A model generated the notes under the pieces. That model searched no databases and had not been told where the DNA came from. It was given only the letters and a program-made list of their open reading frames with translations. The translations under genes were made by a program, and so were the position numbers. A DNA stretch of 64,000 nucleotides from Roseovarius sp. W115 (GTDB lineage Bacteria > Pseudomonadota > Alphaproteobacteria > Rhodobacterales > Rhodobacteraceae): the NCBI RefSeq assembly GCF_032842945.2, contig NZ_CP146606.1, forward strand, positions 868,001-932,000, given 5' to 3'. Shown piece after piece: positions 47,223-57,106 of the stretch (the stretch's first letter is position 1; every line of letters starts with the position of its first letter).

Positions 47223-48389
47223 TCACACCGGGCGCGGCACTTCCCAATCCACATCCGAGATACCGGCCAGTCGAGCAAATCGCGACAGTTCCCGTTCAAG
47301 TTTGCCCAGCCGTGACGCTGTCCACTTGACGCGTGGTTCAGGCCAAAACCCGGTCACGCGCATCCAGCCCTGATCACGGTTCGCCTTCAGCTCCAAACGC
47401 CCTACGAAACGCGCGCCCTCGAGCAAGGGATAGACATAGTAGCCCCAGCGCCGCTTGTCCTTTGGCACAAACATCTCGTTGCGATAGTCAAAGCCAAAGA
47501 GCCGCTCCAACCGGTTGCGATCGCGGATGGCGGGGTCAAAAGGGTTGAGCAAGCGCAGATGAGAAGAGATCTTCCCGGCCTCTGCCAAACGGTTTTCGAT
47601 GTCATCCGCGCCCCACATCGCACGCCAGCTTCCATCGGCGCCCTGCACCTCCAACGGGACAAGGTTGCGCCGTTCCGACCACTGCTTGGCCTCACGCGCG
47701 TTCATGGCCTCCCAAAAGCGCTGGACCTCTCCTGTCGTTGCCATACCAAGCCGATCCAAGGCCTGATCGCAAAGCCAGGTGCCAGACAGATCCTCTCCTG
47801 CACACTGACATAAATCGGGCGGGAAGACCCTCTCTCCAAGGTCATAGAATTTTACAAAGTTTTCGCGGTGACAGGTGGCCAGTTCTCCGGCATACCACAT
47901 CTGATCCAGGGCCTTTTTGTGCGGCGGGCGCGCCCACATGTCCCGGCTTTCGGCTTTGGTATCAAACGCATGGGTCGAGAGCGGCCCCTCCTGAGCAATG
48001 CGGTCGCGAATGCGGCGAATTTCATTCTGTCCCAGCCCGGACTGATACCAGTCACTGTTGGCCACTTTGTCCCCGAGCCGCCGGAACTGACGCTGCCAGA
48101 AGGGCAACACCTCTATCGGGATCAGCGAAGCGTCATGGGTGAAATGCTCAAACAACTGCCGCTTGCGCAAAAGAGGCCATAGTTGTTTTTCCCGGTAATT
48201 GCGGTTGCGGGACCACAGGATATGGTGATGCGCGCGCGTTACATTCCGGATCGTGTCAATCTGCAGGAAACCCAGGCGACGGATGATGCGCATGACATCC
48301 ACAGGCCCGCTGGGGTTGTCCGCCAGATCATTTGCATGGAGCCAAAGCTGCCGTGCCGTCCGATTGTCGATTTGTAGGGCGGCCGTCAC
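47223..48389 (-). CDS. Winged-helix DNA glycosylase of the YcaQ/AlkX family
   Basis: A 388-residue protein of the HTH_42 / YcaQ family, which in E. coli is a glycosylase unhooking DNA interstrand crosslinks. The QxD catalytic motif is present as LGFLQIDTIRNVTRAHHHILWSR (Q-I-D near residue 43). Other family parts are LFEHFTHDASLIPIEVLPFW, LRLLNPFDPAIRDRNRLERLFGFDYRNEMFVPKDKRRWGYYVYPLLEG and GWMRVTGFWPEPRVKW. Start overlaps the stop of the upstream secreted protein gene by four bases. Confidence 0.9.
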   Translation of the reverse strand: MTAALQIDNRTARQLWLHANDLADNPSGPVDVMRIIRRLGFLQIDTIRNVTRAHHHILWSRNRNYREKQLWPLLRKRQLFEHFTHDASLIPIEVLPFWQRQFRRLGDKVANSDWYQSGLGQNEIRRIRDRIAQEGPLSTHAFDTKAESRDMWARPPHKKALDQMWYAGELATCHRENFVKFYDLGERVFPPDLCQCAGEDLSGTWLCDQALDRLGMATTGEVQRFWEAMNAREAKQWSERRNLVPLEVQGADGSWRAMWGADDIENRLAEAGKISSHLRLLNPFDPAIRDRNRLERLFGFDYRNEMFVPKDKRRWGYYVYPLLEGARFVGRLELKANRDQGWMRVTGFWPEPRVKWTASRLGKLERELSRFARLAGISDVDWEVPRPV

Positions 48390-49174
48390 GGCAGGCTCAT
48401 GTAAATCAGCGTCTCACGCAGCGCGCGCCCCTCCAGTTCCATGACCGTTTCCATGAAAAGCCGCCCGATCTGACAGGCCTGTCTGTTCCCAGCGCGCTCC
48501 AGATTGCCAATGGCCGAGCGAAGGGCGCGCGCGTTTTCGGACTCTGCTATCTTCTCAGACAACCGTCCGTTGACCCGATTCTCAACTTCGACGCTCTTGG
48601 CGGGACTCAACAGAACTGGATCGCGGGTAGCGCCAAATCGTGCCGCCTTGGCCTGAACCCGGTAATACTCGCGCAACGACGCCACATTGAAACCGGCGGC
48701 GAGACGCGTGATCAATTCTGAGAACTTTTCCGGCGGCAAACGATCCCTAACCGCCCGTCCACAGGTACGCTCCGGCAAAGACTGAAGCATGATCTGTTCC
48801 ACACGGTAGTAGTACCGAAGCTCCCGTGTGCTGAGATGCCCCAAACCGCGGCGGATCAAACCTATGACCAGACCACCAGAGTTACGATCAACGCTCTCTG
48901 GCGACTGGTAGGCCGCAATCAATCGATCTGCCAGATACCCCGCCAGAACCGGATCTCGATAGAGCAAACCCGCCTGTTCGACAGCAAGATCGAGCTTTTC
49001 GCCGGAATACCCTAGCGCCTCATATTCCTGGCGGATCACCGTGAAATTAGGAATCTCTCCCAACAGCCGAATGACATCGCTCCGATTGGCCGTCACTTCA
49101 GGTGTTTGGGCGTGTGCAGGTGAGACCACGCCCAACAAAAGCCACGCCAGAGTCAGAAGAGAAAGAGCACGCAA
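48386..49174 (-). CDS. Secreted protein of unknown function (262 residues)
   Basis: Begins with a clear Sec signal peptide (MRALSLLTLAWLLLGVVSPAHA, cleavage before QTPEV), so the mature form is periplasmic or secreted. The rest is helical, with RELRYYYRVEQIMLQSLPERTCGRAVRDRLPPEKFSELITRLAAGF and EYYRVQAKAARFG, and two cysteines (in RTCGRAV and RQACQIG) that may form a disulphide. I recognise no family. It overlaps the YcaQ-like gene by four bases. The 274-base gap upstream to panB holds both promoters and no gene that I can see. Confidence 0.75.
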   Translation of the reverse strand: MRALSLLTLAWLLLGVVSPAHAQTPEVTANRSDVIRLLGEIPNFTVIRQEYEALGYSGEKLDLAVEQAGLLYRDPVLAGYLADRLIAAYQSPESVDRNSGGLVIGLIRRGLGHLSTRELRYYYRVEQIMLQSLPERTCGRAVRDRLPPEKFSELITRLAAGFNVASLREYYRVQAKAARFGATRDPVLLSPAKSVEVENRVNGRLSEKIAESENARALRSAIGNLERAGNRQACQIGRLFMETVMELEGRALRETLIYMSLP

Positions 49175-49448
49175 GAAAATCTCCCATTTGGTTGGTGGCC
49201 TACGTCGTGGATCTTACCGTAGCGGTTTCGCGGCGGATGGAAAGAGAGGGGAAGGCTCCTCATGTTTGCTTTGCTGACAAAATCAGGCACAAATACGTGA
49301 GCGGTCAGATGAAGCCACCAAGTTGGTGCCAAAAAAGATGAGCACAATAGTCATCCCAATCAAAGGATTGTGCCTTGCGTCAGAGTGGATTTAAGCAAAT
49401 TTTACTGCTAAGCCGACAGGAACGTCTGACCGCGCCACGAGGGACTCC

Positions 49449-50288
49449 ATGAGCGCTACTGCCCAAAAATCCGCCCCGATGCCGGACGATATCCGCGCGA
49501 TGAAGGGCGGCACACCGATCGTATCGTTGACAGCTTACACAACGCCAATGGCCGAACTGATGGACGCGCATTGCGACTTTGTGCTTGTGGGCGACAGCGT
49601 GGGCATGGTGCTACACGGCTTGCCGAGCACTCTGGGTGTCACGTTGGAGATGATGATACTTCACGGGCAAGCCGTGGCGCGTGGCCTGAAAACCGCCATG
49701 ATGGTGGTTGATATGCCGTTTGGTTCCTACGAGGAAAGCCCGGCTCAGGCGTTTCGCAATGCCGCGCGTCTCATGGCAGAAACCGGTGCTGGTGCAGTCA
49801 AGCTTGAGGGTGGCGTGGCGATGGCCGAGACGATCCGCTTTCTGGTGGATCGCGGTGTGCCGGTGATGGCGCATATTGGCTTGACCCCTCAATCCATCAA
49901 TACATTGGGCGGCTACAAAGTGCAGGGCCGCGACGAGGGTGCCGAACAGGTCCTTGCCGATGCGCGCGCCGTGGCCGAGGCCGGGGCCTTCTCGGTCGTG
50001 CTGGAAAAGCTGCCAGCCTCTTTGTCGGATAAAGTGACCGCTGAGATCCCCATCCCCACCATCGGCATCGGCGCGTCCGCCGGATGCGACGGTCAAATCC
50101 TGGTCCATTATGACATGTTGGGCCTCTTTACCCGGTTCAAACCAAAATTCGTCAAACGCTATGCTCACCTGGGCGATGACGCGGAGAAAGCCATTGCCGC
50201 CTATGCCGATGAGGTTCGCGCGCGTGCCTTCCCGGCCGAAGAACACATCTTTGCCGATACCGCCCCGAACAAAGGCAAAGCCAAATGA
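49449..50288 (+). CDS. panB: 3-methyl-2-oxobutanoate hydroxymethyltransferase
   Basis: A 279-residue enzyme making ketopantoate from 2-oxoisovalerate and methylene-tetrahydrofolate, the first pantothenate step. Family motifs: [54 protein letters not shown] with metal-binding residues, [32 protein letters not shown], and ITVAE-equivalent [30 protein letters not shown]. Normal length. Its stop overlaps the panC start by four bases. Confidence 0.96.
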   Translation: MSATAQKSAPMPDDIRAMKGGTPIVSLTAYTTPMAELMDAHCDFVLVGDSVGMVLHGLPSTLGVTLEMMILHGQAVARGLKTAMMVVDMPFGSYEESPAQAFRNAARLMAETGAGAVKLEGGVAMAETIRFLVDRGVPVMAHIGLTPQSINTLGGYKVQGRDEGAEQVLADARAVAEAGAFSVVLEKLPASLSDKVTAEIPIPTIGIGASAGCDGQILVHYDMLGLFTRFKPKFVKRYAHLGDDAEKAIAAYADEVRARAFPAEEHIFADTAPNKGKAK

Positions 50289-51127
50289 CAGCTCCGATTT
50301 TGCGCGACCTGCCGAGTCTTCGGGCGATGAGCCATGACTGGCATATGGCAGGTGAAAGCATCGGTGTTGTCCCGACCATGGGGGCCCTGCATGACGGTCA
50401 CCTGTCGCTTGTGGCCGCGGCAAAGAAGGTCTGTGACCGGGTGATTGTCACGATCTTTGTGAACCCCAAGCAGTTTAACAACCCCGACGACCTCAAGAAC
50501 TATCCGCGCACCGAGGAAGATGATGCGCGCAAGCTTGAGCGTTTCGAGGTTGATGCGCTTTGGGTGCCGGATGGTGATCAGATGTACCCTCAAGAGTTTG
50601 CCACGACTGTCTCGGTGGCGGGCCTCACAGACGTGATGGACGGGGCCTATCGCCCGGGCCATTTCGACGGTGTGGCCACGGTCGTGACGAAGCTTTTCAC
50701 GCAAACCGCCGCGACAGACGCTTTCTTTGGCGAAAAAGATTTTCAACAGCTTCTCGTCGTGCGCCGCATGGCCGCTGACCTTGACCTGCCCATCACCGTG
50801 CATGGCTGTCCGACAATCCGCGACATCGACGGTCTGGCACTCAGTTCGCGTAACCTGCTTCTCAGCGACCGTGCCCGCACTCTGGCTCCGCGTCTTTTCG
50901 AAGAGCTCGAGGGCATTGCCGAAGGCCTTAAAGCCGGACACATCTTTGCCAGTTTACAAGACGGCGCCAAAGACAGGCTTTTGAAAACCGGCTTCACCGA
51001 GATTGACTATATTGATTTGCGCGCTCAGAGCGATTTGGCGCTGGTCACCGATACGTCACAGCCTGCGCGCCTCTTTGCTGCTGCCTATCTTGCAGGGGTG
51101 CGCCTCATCGACAATATCGCGGTCTGA
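50285..51127 (+). CDS. panC: Pantoate--beta-alanine ligase
   Basis: A 280-residue ATP-dependent ligase joining pantoate and beta-alanine. The nucleotide-binding motif is [16 protein letters not shown] near residue 30 (HxGH-like). Then [61 protein letters not shown] and [11 protein letters not shown] are all conserved. Translationally coupled to panB. Followed by the 3'-end element copy C. Confidence 0.96.
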   Translation: MTAPILRDLPSLRAMSHDWHMAGESIGVVPTMGALHDGHLSLVAAAKKVCDRVIVTIFVNPKQFNNPDDLKNYPRTEEDDARKLERFEVDALWVPDGDQMYPQEFATTVSVAGLTDVMDGAYRPGHFDGVATVVTKLFTQTAATDAFFGEKDFQQLLVVRRMAADLDLPITVHGCPTIRDIDGLALSSRNLLLSDRARTLAPRLFEELEGIAEGLKAGHIFASLQDGAKDRLLKTGFTEIDYIDLRAQSDLALVTDTSQPARLFAAAYLAGVRLIDNIAV

Positions 51128-51131
51128 TCTG

Positions 51132-51166
51132 GCTTCTTTCTTGTCAAAAATACCCAATCCAGCGCC
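51132..51166. repeat. Interspersed 3'-end element, copy C (convergent gap panC / M20 peptidase), degenerate
   Basis: Starts four bases after the panC stop and shares GCTTCTTTCTTG and CAAAAATACCC with copies A and B, but the CCGCCGGAGG core is changed to CAATCCAGCGCC. It is a weaker match than the other two. Confidence 0.35.
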
Positions 51167-51171
51167 TGATC

Positions 51172-52452
51172 TTATGCGTCCAGCAAATCCTGGAGCGCCA
51201 ACGCCATCACCTGCGCACTTTCCACCATATCTTCGATGCCCACATACTCATCGGGTTTATGCGCCAGATCAAGAATGCCGGGGCCATAGGCAATACAGTT
51301 TTTCAACCGGCCAATGCGGTCGATATGCTTCTGATCATAAGTGCCCGGGCTGACCACATAATCCGCCTCGCGGCCAAAAACATCGCGCACCGCCTCGGCC
51401 ACGGCCCCCACAACGGGCGCATCACGCTCGGTCATTGTGGGTTCGACACTGTGAATGCCGTGAATGTCATAGTCAAATCCAGGCCGCGCCTCGCGCACAC
51501 GTTCCAGCACATCGCGCACTTCCTGCTCGACCTCGCCGATGTCTTCCTCAATCAAAAACCGCCGGTCGATCACCATGCGACAGCGATCCGGCACGCAAGG
51601 GCTGGGTAAACCGGTATAGTCCTCGTCCTGTTCCGGCTCGCCACCATGGATCGAATTGATATTGAGCGTGGATTGCTTGGCCCCTTCAGGCACCACCGGC
51701 ATATCGGTGCGTTTTTTCGCCAGCGCGGGAAAAAGACTCTCCTCCATCTCCGCCACCACGGCCCCCATATGCCGCACCGCACAATCGCCAAGAAACGGCA
51801 TTGAGCCATGGGCAATCTCACCCTTAGTTTCAATCTCGGCCCACCAGACGCCCCGATGACCCAGGCAAATGCGGTCCTTGTTTAAGGGCTCAGGGATGAT
51901 CACATGCTGCACACGCTCGGGGCTGAAATAGCCCTTCTCCGCCAGATAGGCGACGCCACCAAAGCCACCGGATTCCTCGTCCGCCGTGCCACTGATTTCA
52001 ATTGCCCCTGCATAATCCGGGCAGATCTCCAAAAAGGCCTCGGCGGCAACAATGCTGGCGGCTAGGCCTCCCTTCATATCACAGGCGCCGCGGCCATAGA
52101 TCTTGCCGTCCTTCACCTCTCCGCCAAAGGGATCTGCGGTCCAACCATGTCCCACTTCGACCACATCAATATGGCTGTTAAAATGTACGCATTGGCCAGG
52201 CGTTTTACCCTCACGCCGCGCCACGATGTTCCAGCGCGGATGCGCATCGCTGTCGCCAATGGCGCCTTCGGCACGGATGAGTTCGGTATGGAACCCGGCA
52301 CGCAACAGGCGGTGATCGAGATAGTCGCAAATCTCGCGGTAATTAGCCCCGGGAGGGTTCAGTGTGGGAATGCGAATGAGGTCTTGTGTCAGCGCGATCA
52401 AGTCGTCACGCCGCGCCGCAACTTCTGCTTTCAATTTCTCGGCAATGCCCAT
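51172..52452 (-). CDS. M20 family metallopeptidase (acetylornithine deacetylase / DapE-like)
   Basis: A 426-residue zinc amidohydrolase. The first metal motif is HFNSHIDVVEVGHGWTADPFGG (HxDV), then YGRGACDMKGGLAAS with the bridging aspartate, TADEESGGFGG with the catalytic glutamates, and IIPEPLNKDRI. The late histidine is in SPGTYDQKHIDRIG. Such proteins remove acyl groups from amino acids or peptides. ArgE-type, DapE-type and other deacylases look alike, so I leave the symbol empty. The start MGIAEKLK is preferred over an ATG five codons upstream. Confidence 0.87.
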   Translation of the reverse strand: MGIAEKLKAEVAARRDDLIALTQDLIRIPTLNPPGANYREICDYLDHRLLRAGFHTELIRAEGAIGDSDAHPRWNIVARREGKTPGQCVHFNSHIDVVEVGHGWTADPFGGEVKDGKIYGRGACDMKGGLAASIVAAEAFLEICPDYAGAIEISGTADEESGGFGGVAYLAEKGYFSPERVQHVIIPEPLNKDRICLGHRGVWWAEIETKGEIAHGSMPFLGDCAVRHMGAVVAEMEESLFPALAKKRTDMPVVPEGAKQSTLNINSIHGGEPEQDEDYTGLPSPCVPDRCRMVIDRRFLIEEDIGEVEQEVRDVLERVREARPGFDYDIHGIHSVEPTMTERDAPVVGAVAEAVRDVFGREADYVVSPGTYDQKHIDRIGRLKNCIAYGPGILDLAHKPDEYVGIEDMVESAQVMALALQDLLDA

Positions 52453-52512
52453 ACCCAACCTTTCCAAATTAGGTTAGCCTAGCACCGCTATGTCACTGAG
52501 TGAAAGCCGCGC

Positions 52513-53169
52513 TTACGACAAAAGCCGTTGAACGAGCGCAGGAAGTTCTGCGAAGTTATCAAAAGCAGCGTCATGGTGAAGTTGGTCCACCGGCGTCTTC
52601 CTGTAGCCTTCGGTATAAAGCGCGAACGGCACGCCAGCGTGCCGGGCCGTCTCAGAATCCACCTCGCTGTCTCCGACAAACACCACCTGCGTGGCCTTCA
52701 TCCGCGCAATCGTCTCCAGAAGCGGTAGGGGATCTGGCTTGCGTTTGGGCGTCGTGTCACCCCCGATGATGACCTCAAACTTCTGGTCAATACCCAAATG
52801 CGACAGCACCGCCTGCGTCGGGCCCTCGGGTTTATTCGTGCAGATGGCCATGGGCAGCGCATCTTTTGTGAGTGTATCGAGACAGCTGGCAACGCCGGGA
52901 TAGAGCTTGGTCAGGTGCACCGCGCTTTCGTAAAGGGCGAGAAAATCAGCCAGCAGTTGATCGCGCAGGGCGGTTTCCGCTTGGCGCCCCCGTGCTGCCA
53001 GACACCGCTCTATGAACACCAAAGCCCCATGCCCCACAAAGCTGCGCGCCTCTTCCAGCGTGAAAGGCGCAATACCCCTGTGCATCATCACCTTGTTGGC
53101 CGCCGCATGGATATCCGGCGCGCTGTCAATCAGCGTGCCATCAAGATCAAAAATGACGGCCTTGGTCAT
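52513..53169 (-). CDS. gph: Phosphoglycolate phosphatase (HAD superfamily)
   Basis: A 218-residue HAD hydrolase with the nucleophile motif [14 protein letters not shown] at residues 7-20, motif [13 protein letters not shown], motif III KRKPDP, and motif [19 protein letters not shown]. It removes phosphate from 2-phosphoglycolate, made by Rubisco oxygenation or DNA repair. The start overlaps the rpe stop by four bases. The rpe-gph pairing is common and supports the assignment, though other HAD substrates are possible. Confidence 0.9.
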   Translation of the reverse strand: MTKAVIFDLDGTLIDSAPDIHAAANKVMMHRGIAPFTLEEARSFVGHGALVFIERCLAARGRQAETALRDQLLADFLALYESAVHLTKLYPGVASCLDTLTKDALPMAICTNKPEGPTQAVLSHLGIDQKFEVIIGGDTTPKRKPDPLPLLETIARMKATQVVFVGDSEVDSETARHAGVPFALYTEGYRKTPVDQLHHDAAFDNFAELPALVQRLLS

Positions 53170-53849
53170 CCCACGCAGGCTTCTCGGATGGCCGCCATAT
53201 TGGCGCCGTAGACCTCTGGCTTATCTACCGAGCCGCCCTTGAACACCGCCGATCCGGCAACCAGCACATCGGCCCCGGCCTCATGCACCAAGGGTGCGGT
53301 CTCTGGCGTCACGCCGCCGTCAATTTGAATATGGATAGGCCGGTCGCCAATCATCTCGCGCAGACGGCGGGTTTTCTCGACTCCTGAATGGATGAACTTC
53401 TGCCCACCGAAACCTGGGTTCACCGTCATGATCAGCACCATGTCCACCAGGTCGAGCACATGCGCGATGCTCTCTAACGGCGTACCCGGGTTGAGGCTGA
53501 CGCCCGCCATTTTACCCGTGGCCTTGATCGCCTGCAGAGTACGATGAATATGCGGCCCCGCCTCGACATGGGCGGTGATCATATCTGCCCCTGCTTCGGC
53601 ATAGGCCTCGATATAGGGATCGACAGGTGCGATCATCAGGTGCACATCCATGAAGGTGTTCACATGCGGTCGAAACGCCTTCACCGCGGGCGGCCCAAAG
53701 GTCAGGTTCGGCACGAAATGCCCGTCCATCACATCCACATGCACCCAATCCGCGCCCTGTTCCTCAATCGCGCGGATCTCTGCGCCGAAATTGGCGAAAT
53801 CCGCAGACAGGATGGAAGGTGCGATTTTCAGCGACCGGTCAAATGGCAT
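53166..53849 (-). CDS. rpe: Ribulose-phosphate 3-epimerase
   Basis: A 227-residue TIM-barrel epimerase between ribulose 5-phosphate and xylulose 5-phosphate in the pentose phosphate pathway. Signatures: [72 protein letters not shown], and [14 protein letters not shown] with [14 protein letters not shown]. Start at [12 protein letters not shown] gives the family length; the frame upstream is not conserved. Confidence 0.96.
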   Translation of the reverse strand: MPFDRSLKIAPSILSADFANFGAEIRAIEEQGADWVHVDVMDGHFVPNLTFGPPAVKAFRPHVNTFMDVHLMIAPVDPYIEAYAEAGADMITAHVEAGPHIHRTLQAIKATGKMAGVSLNPGTPLESIAHVLDLVDMVLIMTVNPGFGGQKFIHSGVEKTRRLREMIGDRPIHIQIDGGVTPETAPLVHEAGADVLVAGSAVFKGGSVDKPEVYGANMAAIREACVG

Positions 53850-53976
53850 GTGGCAGGCTCCCCTTTGTCTGCCATGCTCATGCGGTCTTTGGCGGCGCAG
53901 GTCAACCACCCGGATTGATCATGCCCCCCATTCATGCCACGAATTGAACCCGGTCAACCCAAGAGGCACCCCCATC

Positions 53977-55614
53977 ATGCATGGTTTGATGCAGCATCAT
54001 CCGCTTCGGATTATCGACATCCTGACCTATGCCGCCGAAGCCTTTCCCGATGAAGGCATCGTGTCTGTGCGCGAGGAAGGCGATGTGCATCGCATCACCT
54101 ATCCCGACGTTTTGAACCGCGTGTCGCAACTGGCACACGCTCTTCAAAGACTTGGTGTTGGCATAGGCGACCGCGTGGCGACGCTGGCCTGGAACGGGTT
54201 TCGCCATTTTGAGCTTTATTACGGCGTCTCAGGCATCGGCGCGGTCTGCCACACGATCAATCCGCGGCTGTCACAAGAACAGCTTTGCTTCATCATTGCA
54301 CATGCTGAAGACAAGGTGATCTGCGTTGATCCAAGCCTTCTGCCGGTTCTTGAGGCTGCCAAGGCGAAGCTACCTCAAGACATTGTTTTCATCGTTCTAA
54401 CGGACCCGGTGCACATGCCGGACACATCACTTGACGTGCTCAGCTACGAAGAGCTTCTCGCGGCGGAGCCTCCAACCTTTGACTGGCCTGTCTTCCCCGA
54501 AGAAACAGCCGCCGGGCTGTGCTATACTTCCGGGACCACTGGCAATCCCAAAGGGGCGCTATACTCACATCGCTCTACGGTGCTGCACGCGCTAATGGTG
54601 GTCGCGGGCCATCCGCAAAGCCTGGCCAACGGCAAGTCGGTTCTGCCGGTGGTCCCGCTCTTTCACGTCAATGCCTGGGGCATGCCCTATACCGCGCCAC
54701 TTGTGGGCATGACGATGGTCATGCCCGGATCAAAGCTTGATGGAGCCAGCCTGTTCCGACTGATGGATGCCGAACAGGTTTTCTCCGCCTGGGGCGTGCC
54801 CACGGTCTGGGCCGGGCTTTTGCAGGAAATTCAGACCCAAGGCCGTCTGCCAAAGGGCTTTGTCGATCTTGTGGTCGGCGGCTCTGCCGCGCCACGGTCG
54901 ATGATTGCCGCCTATGAAGAGATGGGCGTCAACGTCAACCAAGCCTGGGGTATGACCGAGATGAGCCCCATCGGCACGCGCGGCATTCTGCCCAGAGGCT
55001 TGCAAGATGCGCCGTTTGACGAACAGGTAGATGCCAAGGTGGGCGCAGGTCGTAGGCTCTTTGGTGTGGACTTCAAAATTGTCGACGAAGATGGCATGCC
55101 CCTGCCCCATGATGGGCAGACGGCTGGCGAGCTTTTCGTGCGTGGCAACACGATCATCTCGGGGTATTTCGAGAACGAGGATGCCACACAAGCGGCGATG
55201 GACAGCGATGGGTGGTTTGGCACGGGCGATGTCTCGACGCTTGATGCCAACGGGCGGCTTATCGTGCGTGACCGGGCCAAGGACCTGGTCAAATCGGGCG
55301 GAGAATGGATCAGCTCGATTGATCTTGAAAACGCCGCCGTGTCGCATCCCGGTATCGCCGCCTGTGCAGTGATTGCCATCCCCCACGCCAAATGGGACGA
55401 ACGCCCGGTGCTGGTCGTGGTGCCCGAAGGCAAAGCGCAGGTTAGCCTTGAGGAGATCCACGCACATTTGACACCTGAATTTGCCCGCTGGCAGTTGCCC
55501 GACGACATCCTTTTTGTCGAGGCGCTGCCCCTGACTGCCACCGGCAAGGTCTCCAAGCTGACCTTGCGGGCACAGTTTGCCGACTACGTGCTGCCAGATG
55601 AGCGCGACGCATGA
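53977..55614 (+). CDS. Fatty-acid/acyl-CoA ligase (AMP-binding)
   Basis: A 545-residue acyl-adenylate forming enzyme that activates a carboxylic acid with ATP and CoA. The P-loop motif is LCYTSGTTGNPKGALYSHRS near residue 185. Then come VPLFHVNAWGMPYTAPLVGM, the A5 motif NQAWGMTEMSPIGT, the A7 motif GWFGTGDVSTLDANGRLIVRDRAKDLVKSGGEWIS and the A10 lysine in TATGKVSKLTL. The pattern fits long- or medium-chain ligases of the alkK / FadD-like branch. I start at ATG 53977, where homologues begin (MHGLMQHHPLRIIDIL). First of a three-gene operon. Confidence 0.93.
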   Translation: MHGLMQHHPLRIIDILTYAAEAFPDEGIVSVREEGDVHRITYPDVLNRVSQLAHALQRLGVGIGDRVATLAWNGFRHFELYYGVSGIGAVCHTINPRLSQEQLCFIIAHAEDKVICVDPSLLPVLEAAKAKLPQDIVFIVLTDPVHMPDTSLDVLSYEELLAAEPPTFDWPVFPEETAAGLCYTSGTTGNPKGALYSHRSTVLHALMVVAGHPQSLANGKSVLPVVPLFHVNAWGMPYTAPLVGMTMVMPGSKLDGASLFRLMDAEQVFSAWGVPTVWAGLLQEIQTQGRLPKGFVDLVVGGSAAPRSMIAAYEEMGVNVNQAWGMTEMSPIGTRGILPRGLQDAPFDEQVDAKVGAGRRLFGVDFKIVDEDGMPLPHDGQTAGELFVRGNTIISGYFENEDATQAAMDSDGWFGTGDVSTLDANGRLIVRDRAKDLVKSGGEWISSIDLENAAVSHPGIAACAVIAIPHAKWDERPVLVVVPEGKAQVSLEEIHAHLTPEFARWQLPDDILFVEALPLTATGKVSKLTLRAQFADYVLPDERDA

Positions 55615-56630
55615 GCCTTGAGCTTGACACAGAGGCGGTCGCGGGTTGGGCCCACAGCCATGTTCCCGGGTTTCAAGGGACACTCTCGGCCACCAAGTTT
55701 TCAGGCGGACAATCCAATCCCACCTATCTGCTGAAAACACCCACGCGCACTTACGTGCTGCGCCGCAAACCACCCGGCGTTCTGTTGAAATCCGCCCATG
55801 CGGTCGACCGGGAGTTTCGCGTGCAAAAGGCCCTGGCTGGCACGGACGTTCCAGTGGCGCAGATGCTGGCCTATTGCGCTGATGACACCGTCATCGGGTC
55901 TGAGTTCTACATCATGGAACATGTTGAAGCCCGCGTGTTCGACCAGCCCAGCATGCCGGACCTCACCCCCGAGCAGCGCTCTGCCATCATGAACGACATG
56001 AACCGCGTACTTGCCGCCATCCATGCCGTGGATATCGACACTGTCGGTCTGAACGACTTTGGCCCGCCCGGCCACTACTGCCAGCGGCAAACTGATCGCT
56101 GGACAAAACAATATCGCGCCACACAAACCGAAGCGATTGCCGATATGGACACACTCATCGACTGGCTTCAGGCCAACATGCCCGCTGATGATAGTCAGCG
56201 ATCTCTCGTTCATGGCGATTACCGGCTAGACAATCTGCTCATAGCACCCGACGCACCCAAAGTGGTCGCCGTGCTCGACTGGGAATTATCAACGCTGGGC
56301 CATCCCTATGCCGATCTGGCTGCCGTGATCATGCAATGGTCCATGCCCGCCAGCAAGGAGGGCCGTGGCTTGCAAGGCGTGGATCGGGCAGCATTTGGTT
56401 TGCCTTCGGACGCGAAGTTCATCGAGGCCTATTGCAAACGCCGCGGTCTGCCCGGCATCGATGATTTCAACTTCTATCTTGCTTTCTGCTTTTTCCGTAT
56501 GGCCGCGATCCTGCAAGGTGTGAAAAAGCGCGCGTTGGATGGCAATGCATCAGACCCCCAACGGGGTCTTAAACTCGGAGCCTTCGTTCCGCATTTCGCC
56601 CGCGCCGGGCTGGAGGCCGCTCAAAAATGA
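55611..56630 (+). CDS. Phosphotransferase family protein (APH-fold, ACAD10/11-N-terminal-like)
   Basis: A 339-residue kinase-fold protein of the aminoglycoside phosphotransferase family. The catalytic loop is SLVHGDYRLDNLLIAPD near residue 205 and the metal-binding aspartate is in VAVLDWELSTLGHPYADLA. The closest type is the branch that in animals forms the N-terminus of ACAD10/11 and phosphorylates 4-hydroxyacyl-CoA. Its overlaps with an acyl-CoA ligase and a thioesterase support an acyl-CoA or hydroxy-acid role here, but that is inference. It is not an antibiotic-resistance gene. Confidence 0.88.
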   Translation: MSLELDTEAVAGWAHSHVPGFQGTLSATKFSGGQSNPTYLLKTPTRTYVLRRKPPGVLLKSAHAVDREFRVQKALAGTDVPVAQMLAYCADDTVIGSEFYIMEHVEARVFDQPSMPDLTPEQRSAIMNDMNRVLAAIHAVDIDTVGLNDFGPPGHYCQRQTDRWTKQYRATQTEAIADMDTLIDWLQANMPADDSQRSLVHGDYRLDNLLIAPDAPKVVAVLDWELSTLGHPYADLAAVIMQWSMPASKEGRGLQGVDRAAFGLPSDAKFIEAYCKRRGLPGIDDFNFYLAFCFFRMAAILQGVKKRALDGNASDPQRGLKLGAFVPHFARAGLEAAQK

Positions 56631-57039
56631 CCCGCAATCTTGATCCGCGATTGGCCGAAGCGCCCTCACCCTTGTCACGAACCCTCGGGTTTAAGCTGAC
56701 CGACTGGACAGAGGGGTTTGCCCGTGTCGAGGCGCCCTTGGCTGATCATCTGATGAACCGCCAGGGCCTGCCGCATGGCGGGGTGTACGCGGCGATGCTC
56801 GACACCGCGATGGGATTTGCCGGGTGCTACACGGGCGATGCGAAGGTCAGGCAAAACGCTTTGACCCTGTCGATGACGGTCAACTACCTCAGCCGCGCCA
56901 CGGGCAAACACCTGATTGCCGAGGCGCATGTGACGGGGGTGGAAAATCCACGTTTTTCGCACGCGGAGAGGTGCAAGATGACACGGGCACGCTGATTGTT
57001 GAGGGCACAGGCGTGTTCAAATTGCGCGCACGGTGCTGA
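56627..57039 (+). CDS. PaaI-type hotdog-fold thioesterase, frame broken by a one-base loss
   Basis: As written the first frame stops at 56995 (ERCKMTRAR), but the second frame continues with the normal ending (STFFARGEVQDDTGTLIVEGTGVFKLRAR). Restoring one base in the five-G run at 56935-56939 gives VTGGGKSTFFARGEV and 137 residues; 413 bases plus one is divisible by three. Family marks are NRQGLPHGGVYAAMLDTAMGFAG (hotdog helix with HGG) and ALTLSMTVNYLSRATGKHLIAEA. It probably hydrolyses an acyl-CoA made or used by the two upstream genes. Overlaps the phosphotransferase gene by four bases. Confidence 0.88.
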
Positions 57040-57049
57040 ACGCCACCTC

Positions 57050-57080
57050 TTGACCTTCCAGTGACTAGAACCTTTATTTA
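57050..57080 (+). promoter_or_regulatory. CueR-type copA promoter
   Basis: A -35 box TTGACC (57050-57055) and -10 box TATTTA (57075-57080) are separated by exactly 19 bases, the overlong spacer typical of MerR-family activators. The spacer carries the half-site CCTTCCAGT and an imperfect inverted half CTAGAACCTT, close to known CueR/HmrR operators. It lies 26 bases upstream of the copA start. Confidence 0.85.
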
Positions 57081-57106
57081 CAGTGTGACCACTTGAGGAT
57101 CACACA

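Noticed and set aside
55611..56630. Aminoglycoside resistance gene
   Set aside because: The APH fold is present, but the operon partners are an acyl-CoA ligase and thioesterase, and the sequence type matches the ACAD10/11-like metabolic branch.
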